From: Kitasatospora phosalacinea
GTDB taxonomy: Bacteria; Actinomycetota; Actinomycetes; Streptomycetales; Streptomycetaceae
NCBI RefSeq assembly: GCF_000716545.1
Contig: NZ_JNWZ01000016.1
Span: forward strand, 34,167-98,166
DNA: 64,000 nt
Reading direction: 5' to 3'
Positions 59,269 through 64,000 of the stretch are shown one piece after another. A program made the translations under genes and the position numbers. Position 1 is the first letter of the stretch. Every line of letters starts with the position of its first letter. The notes beneath the pieces are model-generated. The model did no database searches and was not told where the DNA came from. It saw only the letters and a list, made by a program, of their open reading frames with translations.

Positions 59269-60342
59269 TCAGGCGGGGTCGAGGTCCTCGGCGCGGCGCC
59301 GGGACGGGGGCTCGGCGGGCTCGGCGGCGCCGGCGATCCAGCGGTCGAGCCGCTCCCAGCACTCGTACAGCCAGTCGGCGAAGTCCTCGGGGTCGGCGGG
59401 CACCTGGTCGGCGGGGAAGCCCCACCAGCGCAGCCGGACGCGGTCGCAGGGGCCGGGCGCGTAACCGGGGCCGAGCATCCAGGGCAGCAGCCGCTCGGGG
59501 CCGGTGTGCCCGCAGACCAGCACCACGGCGGACGGGCCGGCGGCCCGCAGCGCCGCCATCGCCCCGGGCAGGTGCGGCGGCAGCACGTGCGGCATCGCCT
59601 CGGCCCGGTCGGCCAGCGCGTCCTGCCCCCGGGTGCGCAGCCGGGCGATCGACTCCGCGCGCCGGGCCGCGCTGTAGTTGGTGCCCTCGGGGTACAGCCA
59701 CAGCGCCTCGTCCGGGCCCAGCGCCCGCCCCTGTGCGGCGAGTTCGGCCAGCGCGGCGGCCCGCCCGGCCCGGTTCCAGCGGAACAGCGCCAGCGGCACG
59801 CCGCGCAGCAGCGCCCGCAGGCCGGGCTCCAGGGCGACGCAGCGCTTGGCGACGCCGCGCGGGTGGCGGCCGAGCACGGCGGCCACCGCGGTGACCGCCA
59901 GCTGGGTGTTGAGGATGCCCGCGTGCCGGGCCAGCACGACCACCGGCCGCCCGGGGTCGGGCAGCGGCTCGGGCGGGTCGACCTGGAAGCGCAGGCCGGT
60001 CCAGTCCTCGGCCAGCCGCCGGAAGCGCCGCCCGGCCCGGGCGGTGAGCAGCCGCCAGGCGTCCGGCCCGGCGGGCCGGGCCCGCAGCCGCAGCGAACCG
60101 GCCAGCGCGGTCAGCGAGAACCCGGCCAGGTACGCGGCCCACACCAGCGGGAGCCGGGCGGCGGCCGCGGCGCGGCCGGGCAGCAGCGGCCGGAGCAGAC
60201 CGAGCGGGAGCAGCAGCGGGAGGAGGAGGAGCAGAAACGCGGTCAGGGTGCCGAGGGCGAGGGCGTCCCAGGCCGAGGCGAGCGCCGCGGAGCGCAGCCG
60301 GGCCGCCCGGGAGAGCCCCGGCGAGGGCGGAGTCCTGTGCAT
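59269..60342 (-). CDS. PlsC-like acyltransferase with altered HxxxxD motif
   Basis: 357 residues. N-terminal hydrophobic segments (about 28-50 and 65-85) anchor the protein; the acyltransferase part has WLYPEGTNYS (E219) for substrate binding, but the catalytic block reads RHAGILNTQ, so the usual HxxxxD is H140-x4-N145. Either the family is non-canonical or the enzyme is impaired. Lipid acylation is inferred. It faces the patatin lipase gene with 210 bases between, so the two may share control. Confidence 0.8.
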   Translation of the reverse strand: MHRTPPSPGLSRAARLRSAALASAWDALALGTLTAFLLLLLPLLLPLGLLRPLLPGRAAAAARLPLVWAAYLAGFSLTALAGSLRLRARPAGPDAWRLLTARAGRRFRRLAEDWTGLRFQVDPPEPLPDPGRPVVVLARHAGILNTQLAVTAVAAVLGRHPRGVAKRCVALEPGLRALLRGVPLALFRWNRAGRAAALAELAAQGRALGPDEALWLYPEGTNYSAARRAESIARLRTRGQDALADRAEAMPHVLPPHLPGAMAALRAAGPSAVVLVCGHTGPERLLPWMLGPGYAPGPCDRVRLRWWGFPADQVPADPEDFADWLYECWERLDRWIAGAAEPAEPPSRRRAEDLDPA

Positions 60343-60552
60343 GGCTCAAGATCTCTCACGCCGCCGGGCCCCGGGCCAGCCGAAGATCCACTGCGCTGGA
60401 CCGATCGTGTCGAGGGTGCCGTAGACGGGCGAAGGTGCAGGTGGGAGCGGTTGCGGCGGCCGGAGGGCGGATCGGACGATGGGCCTTGCGGGCCCGTCGG
60501 GCGCGCGCGGGGGACGGACCCGGGCACGGCCCCGGAGACAGGTGGCGAAGAG

Positions 60553-61458
60553 ATGGACGGTCTGACGGGCGGTTCGACGGACGGTCTACTGGACGGCCGG
60601 GGCAAGGTCGCGTTCGTGCTCGGCGGCGGCGGCGAGCGGGGCGGCAACCAGGTCGGCATGGTCCGGGCCCTGCTGGAGGCCGGGATCACCCCCGACATCG
60701 TGGTCGGCACCTCGATCGGCTCGGTGCAGGGCGCCATCCTGGCGAAGAACCCCACGATCTCGGCGGTCGCCGAACTGACCGAGCTGTGGATGGAGTTCAT
60801 CAGCATGAAGGTGATGAAACCGTCCCTGAAGGCGTTCGTGTCCAACGTCCGGCACGTGCGGGCCGGGCTGACCTCGGTGGACGCCGCGCACCGGATGCTG
60901 CTCAACCACTTCGCGCCGCACACCAGGATCGAGGACCTCAAGCTCCCGTTCGTCTGCCCGGCGTCCTCGATCGAGCGGGCCGAGGCGCACTACTTCGACC
61001 ACGGGCCGCTGATCCCGGCGCTGCTGGCGTCCTGCTGCGTGCCGGGGCTGTTCCCGCCGGTGGAGATCGACGGCGAGCACTACCTGGACGGCGGGCTGAT
61101 CGACTCGCTGCCGGTCGGCGTCGCGGCCTCGCTGGGGGCGACCACCGTGTACGCGCTGCGGATCCGGCAGACCGGTGGGGGCCTCGAACTGCCCCGGATG
61201 CCCTGGCAGCTCGCGCACGTCGCCTTCGAGGTGAGCCGGCGGGCGGCCGTGGAGGCCGAGGTCGCCCGGCACCGGCCCGGCGTCACGGTGCACGTGCTGC
61301 CCAGCGGCGAGGACGAGCTGGTGAAGGCCGGACGCGGACCGGTGGCCTCCGGTCGTGCCGAACTGGAGACCGTCCGGCGACGGATCGCGCTCGGCTACGA
61401 CGCCGCCTCCGCATTCCTGGAGGGCCTGCAGCGCACCCGGCAGGACGCGGTCGGCTGA
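60553..61458 (+). CDS. patatin-like phospholipase
   Basis: 301 residues, no signal peptide. Oxyanion GGGGERGG (24-31), nucleophile S54 in VGTSIGSV, and catalytic D179 in YLDGGLIDSLP. Standard bacterial patatin with a Ser-Asp dyad acting on phospholipid or thioester acyl chains. ATG 60553 has GAAGAG just before it. It precedes the encapsulin gene but is separated by a terminator, so not one operon. Confidence 0.93.
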   Translation: MDGLTGGSTDGLLDGRGKVAFVLGGGGERGGNQVGMVRALLEAGITPDIVVGTSIGSVQGAILAKNPTISAVAELTELWMEFISMKVMKPSLKAFVSNVRHVRAGLTSVDAAHRMLLNHFAPHTRIEDLKLPFVCPASSIERAEAHYFDHGPLIPALLASCCVPGLFPPVEIDGEHYLDGGLIDSLPVGVAASLGATTVYALRIRQTGGGLELPRMPWQLAHVAFEVSRRAAVEAEVARHRPGVTVHVLPSGEDELVKAGRGPVASGRAELETVRRRIALGYDAASAFLEGLQRTRQDAVG

Positions 61459-61535
61459 CCCCTCCGCACCACCCCCGCGCGCCCGGCGGATGGCGGTGGT
61501 CACCCCCGCCGCCGCGCGCCCCTCCCGTGCTCCCG

Positions 61536-61560
61536 AACGCCCCCGCCCGCCGGGGGCGTT
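61536..61560 (+). terminator. terminator after the patatin gene
   Basis: AACGCCCCCG (61536-61545) and CGGGGGCGTT (61551-61560), perfect 10-base stem, five-base loop. Confidence 0.75.
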
Positions 61561-61624
61561 GGCACGTCCGGCCCCCGGGCGGCAGCGGCCCGGCCACCAC
61601 CGGCCCAGGCGGTGCCGACCCCGT

Positions 61625-61639
61625 CTGACGCGGCGTCAG
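61625..61639. promoter_or_regulatory. palindrome CTGACG-CGG-CGTCAG, distal site before the encapsulin gene
   Basis: Perfect arms, identical in sequence and spacing to 61842-61856 and 1737-1751. It lies about 250 bases before the start codon. The stretch between the two sites has an A/T-rich island (CATTTTTCGCTTCCTTTACC, near 61778-61797) that may hold the promoter. Confidence 0.6.
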
Positions 61640-61836
61640 CCCTGCCAATCCTCCAGGGCCAAAGGTTCACCTAATCGGGTGCACGCGGGGCCGTGCGGGC
61701 GATCCCGGGGCCGGAACGATCTAGTGTTCCGGAGGCGGCGGGGAAGCGCGGCGACAGCGCCCTTCCGATCCCGCCGGCATTTTTCGCTTCCTTTACCGAA
61801 CGCCCCCCGCACCCCAGCGAAGCCCCAACACGTTCA

Positions 61837-61861
61837 CGGATCTGACGGTTCGTCAGGTCCG
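61837..61861. promoter_or_regulatory. palindrome CTGACG-GTT-CGTCAG, proximal site before the encapsulin gene
   Basis: The core 61842-61856 extends to 11-base arms over 61837-61861 with one mismatch. It ends 26 bases before the ATG and just before the ribosome site, so it could act as a DNA operator or as an RNA hairpin in the leader. Confidence 0.65.
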
Positions 61862-61887
61862 TGCGAGACGAAGGAGAGCCCGGCCCG

Positions 61888-63294
61888 ATGTCCGTGGACA
61901 GCAGCCCGGAGACTCAGCAGGCGCAGCGCCAGCAGACCAGCCTCACCACCGCAGCGGCCCGCAACCTGGCCACCACGACCAAGTCCGCGCCGCAGATGCA
62001 GGAGATCACCTCCCGCTGGCTGCTGCGGATGCTCCCGTGGACCCAGACCTCCGGTGGCACCTACCGGGTCAACCGCCGACTGACCTACACCGTCGGCGAC
62101 GGCCGGGTCGAGTTCATCCAGACCGGCGGCGACGTCCGGGTCATCCCCCGGGAGCTCGGCGAACTCGCCCTGCTGCGCGGCTACGAGGACGACGAGGTGC
62201 TCACCGCCCTGGCCGACCGCTGCCAGCAGCGCGACTTCCGGGCCGGCGAGGTGCTGGTCGAGCGCGGCACCGCGTCCGACAAGATCCACCTGGTCGCGCA
62301 CGGCAAGATCAACCAGGTCTCCACCGGCAAGTACGGCGACGACGCCGTGGTCGGCGTCCTCGGCGACGGCGACCGCTTCGGCGAGAACGCCCTGCTGGAC
62401 GCCGACGCCACCTGGGACTACACCGCCACCGCCAAGACCGCCGGCACCCTGCTGACCCTCAGCCGGGCCGACTTCGAGGCCGTGCTCGCCCAGTCCGAGA
62501 GCCTGCAGTCCCACATCCGGGACTTCGCCAGCCTCCCGCTGCAGCGGCAGAACGAGCTCGGCGAGGCCGAGATCGCCATGTCGGCCGGACACGAGGGCGA
62601 GCACCAGCTGCCCACCGCGTTCGTCGACTACGAGCTCAAGCCGCGCGAGTACGAGCTCTCCATCGCGCAGACCGTGCTCCGCGTCCACTCCCGCGTCGCG
62701 GACCTGTACAACCAGCCGATGAACCAGATCGAGCAGCAGCTCAAGCTCACCGTGGAGGCGCTGCGCGAGCGCCAGGAGCACGAGCTGATCAACAATCGCG
62801 AGTTCGGCCTGCTCTCCAACTGCGCCTTCAACCAGCGCATCCAGACCCACTCCGGGCCGGCCACCCCCGACGACCTGGACGAGCTGCTCAGCCGCCGCCG
62901 CGACTCCGAGTTCTTCCTCGCCCACCCGAAGACCATCGCCGCCCTCGGCCGCGAGTTCAACGCCCGCGGCCTGTACCCCGACACCGTCGACATGCAGGGC
63001 CACAAGGTCCCGGCCTGGCGCGGCGTCCCGATCCTGCCCTGCAACAAGATCCCGATCACCCCGGAGAACACCAGCTCCATCCTGGTGCTGCGCACCGGCG
63101 AGGACAACCAGGGCGTCATCGGCCTGCACCAGACCGGCATCCCGGACGAGTACCAGCCCAGCCTGTCGGTCCGCTTCATGGGCATCGACGAGAAGGCCGT
63201 GATCAACTACCTGGTCACCGCGTACTACTCGGCCGCCATCCTGGTCCCGGACGCGCTCGGCGTGCTGGAGAACGTGGAGATCGCGCACCGCTGA
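61888..63294 (+). CDS. family 2B encapsulin shell protein with inserted cyclic-nucleotide-binding domain
   Basis: 468 residues. The disordered Gln/Thr-rich N-terminus (1-35) is followed by the N-arm and HK97-type shell parts, interrupted at about 95-215 by a cNMP-binding-like domain ([68 protein letters not shown]). Shell sequence resumes with [88 protein letters not shown] and the P/E-domain part ([74 protein letters not shown]). The phosphate-cassette Arg of true cAMP receptors is absent. GGAGAG precedes the ATG. Family 2B shells usually stand beside terpene synthases or other cargo; none lies within the window. Confidence 0.93.
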   Translation: MSVDSSPETQQAQRQQTSLTTAAARNLATTTKSAPQMQEITSRWLLRMLPWTQTSGGTYRVNRRLTYTVGDGRVEFIQTGGDVRVIPRELGELALLRGYEDDEVLTALADRCQQRDFRAGEVLVERGTASDKIHLVAHGKINQVSTGKYGDDAVVGVLGDGDRFGENALLDADATWDYTATAKTAGTLLTLSRADFEAVLAQSESLQSHIRDFASLPLQRQNELGEAEIAMSAGHEGEHQLPTAFVDYELKPREYELSIAQTVLRVHSRVADLYNQPMNQIEQQLKLTVEALRERQEHELINNREFGLLSNCAFNQRIQTHSGPATPDDLDELLSRRRDSEFFLAHPKTIAALGREFNARGLYPDTVDMQGHKVPAWRGVPILPCNKIPITPENTSSILVLRTGEDNQGVIGLHQTGIPDEYQPSLSVRFMGIDEKAVINYLVTAYYSAAILVPDALGVLENVEIAHR

Positions 63295-63555
63295 GCGGAC
63301 CGCGCACCGACGGCCGCCGCCGGCCGTAACCAAACGGCGGCGCACCACGTTGAGGGTGCGTCGGATTGATCATGCCGTTCCGTTTCTGCGGCCCGCCCAC
63401 CGGCGGCGCGGACGGAACGGTCCGATCCTCCGACGCGCCCTCGACTGCGCTCCGGCCACCTCGGCCGTACTCGAATCGGGGGCGCACCGCACCACGTCAC
63501 GTCGCACCACCCATCGCCCGATCGTCCACAGCCACCGGAAGGTTGGACCACGCCC

Positions 63556-64000
63556 ATGCAGCGCAACGGCCGTCCGTCGGCGGACGGCAGAACGGGGGCT
63601 CCGGCCTTACCCGGCCGCGTCCGTGCCCGTACCGGTTCCGGTTCCGGCCCAGGGGCCCGTGTCCGCGTCCGGAACGGAGCCCGCGCCGCGACCGCCCTGG
63701 CCGGGGTGGCCGTGGTCTGCGCGGTGCTCACCGGCGCCACCCAGGCCGCGTCCGCCGCGCACGGCGGCGACGGCCACCGGCTCGACATCTGCGTCAAGGT
63801 GCACACCTCGGTCGACGCGCCCGGCGTGCACGTCGAGGTCGACGCGGGCGGCGGGGCCAGCGTCCCGCTCCACCCGCAGGGCGGGGGCAAGGGGCACGAC
63901 AGCCACGGGAACGGCAACGGCAACGGGCACGAGCACCACTGCCACCCCACGCCGACGCCCACCCCCACGCCGACCCCGACCCCGACCCCGAAGCCCACCC
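63556..64000 (+). CDS. secreted His/Gly-rich protein with Pro-Thr repeat, cut by window edge
   Basis: 148 codons are visible. A basic n-region (RVRARTGSGSGPGARVRVRNGAR) and hydrophobic core (ATALAGVAVVCAVLTGA) give a signal peptide cleaved near TQAASA. The mature part has ICVKVHTSVDAPGVHVEVDAGGGASVPLHPQ, a His-rich GHDSHGNGNGNGHEHHCHP and a PT repeat that leads out of the window, as in wall-spanning proteins. Codon 18 is TTA (63607-63609), in frame and before the signal core, so translation should need the bldA tRNA. No other in-frame start avoids it. The ribosome site is weak. Metal binding is suggested by the histidines only. Confidence 0.75.
   Translation, partial: MQRNGRPSADGRTGAPALPGRVRARTGSGSGPGARVRVRNGARAATALAGVAVVCAVLTGATQAASAAHGGDGHRLDICVKVHTSVDAPGVHVEVDAGGGASVPLHPQGGGKGHDSHGNGNGNGHEHHCHPTPTPTPTPTPTPTPKPT

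Noticed and set aside
60553..63294. Patatin and encapsulin as one operon
   Set aside because: A perfect hairpin terminator (61536-61560) and over 300 further bases with two palindromes separate them; co-transcription is unlikely, although functional linkage is not excluded.
63556..64000. 2-methylisoborneol synthase or other disordered-N-terminus cargo of the encapsulin
   Set aside because: The Gly/Pro/Thr-rich sequence tempted me, but it follows a clear signal peptide and there is no terpene synthase motif in the visible part.

Overview
The window is very GC-rich with almost every coding third position G or C, GTG and some TTG starts, and gene families typical of sporulating actinomycetes: a PAS/GAF/SpoIIE phosphatase with an RsbW-like kinase domain, a DUF6297 ABC permease, an EfeUOB iron importer, many TetR/MarR/LacI pairs and a family 2B encapsulin. 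This points to a Streptomycetaceae chromosome (Streptomyces or Kitasatospora). There is no rRNA, tRNA, CRISPR array, transposase or prophage that I can see. The mix of accessory catabolic and regulatory genes with several decayed genes fits a chromosome arm rather than the core; that is an inference.

Layout. 1-8.6 kb: end of a membrane protein, a GT2 glycosyltransferase, a secreted lytic transglycosylase, a membrane metallophosphoesterase, an MFS/isochorismatase-fold pair, then a decayed stretch with a frameshifted SMI1-like gene and a frameshifted questin-oxidase-like gene. 8.8-16.5 kb: a secreted GH6 cellulase, a MarR/hydrolase divergon, an ABC exporter pair (ATPase plus DUF6297), and a TetR regulator fused in frame to a VOC domain behind an array of 16-bp repeats. 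17-24.3 kb: SpoIIE-type phosphatase, SRPBCC, TPR and repeat proteins, then a TetR regulon of DUF35 protein and acyl-CoA dehydrogenase with four matching operators. 24.6-28.3 kb: efeO-efeB-efeU with iron-box-like sites and a strong terminator. 28.3-40.1 kb: TetR/SDR divergon, two ECF sigma factors with SnoaL-like tails, and an ATPase plus two large FtsX-type permeases between them. 40.2-46.9 kb: a galactoside locus of LacI, two permeases, binding lipoprotein and divergent GH42 beta-galactosidase with two identical operators. 47.2-56.6 kb: P450, DHA2 exporter/MarR, YwqG-like protein, TetR/FAD-monooxygenase divergon and a beta-lactamase-fold hydrolase. 56.6-64 kb: PucR-like regulator, an extracellular lipase broken by an amber codon, an acyltransferase, a patatin lipase, the encapsulin shell gene and the start of a secreted, histidine-rich protein with a TTA codon.

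The most interesting items are the encapsulin gene with its flanking palindromes CTGACG-n3-CGTCAG (a third perfect copy lies 60 kb away near the GT2 gene), the TetR-VOC fusion with its repeat array, the DUF35/acyl-CoA dehydrogenase regulon, and a recurrent pattern of short tandem duplications that span stop codons. Decay is visible at six to eight loci; some single-base indels could also be assembly errors.
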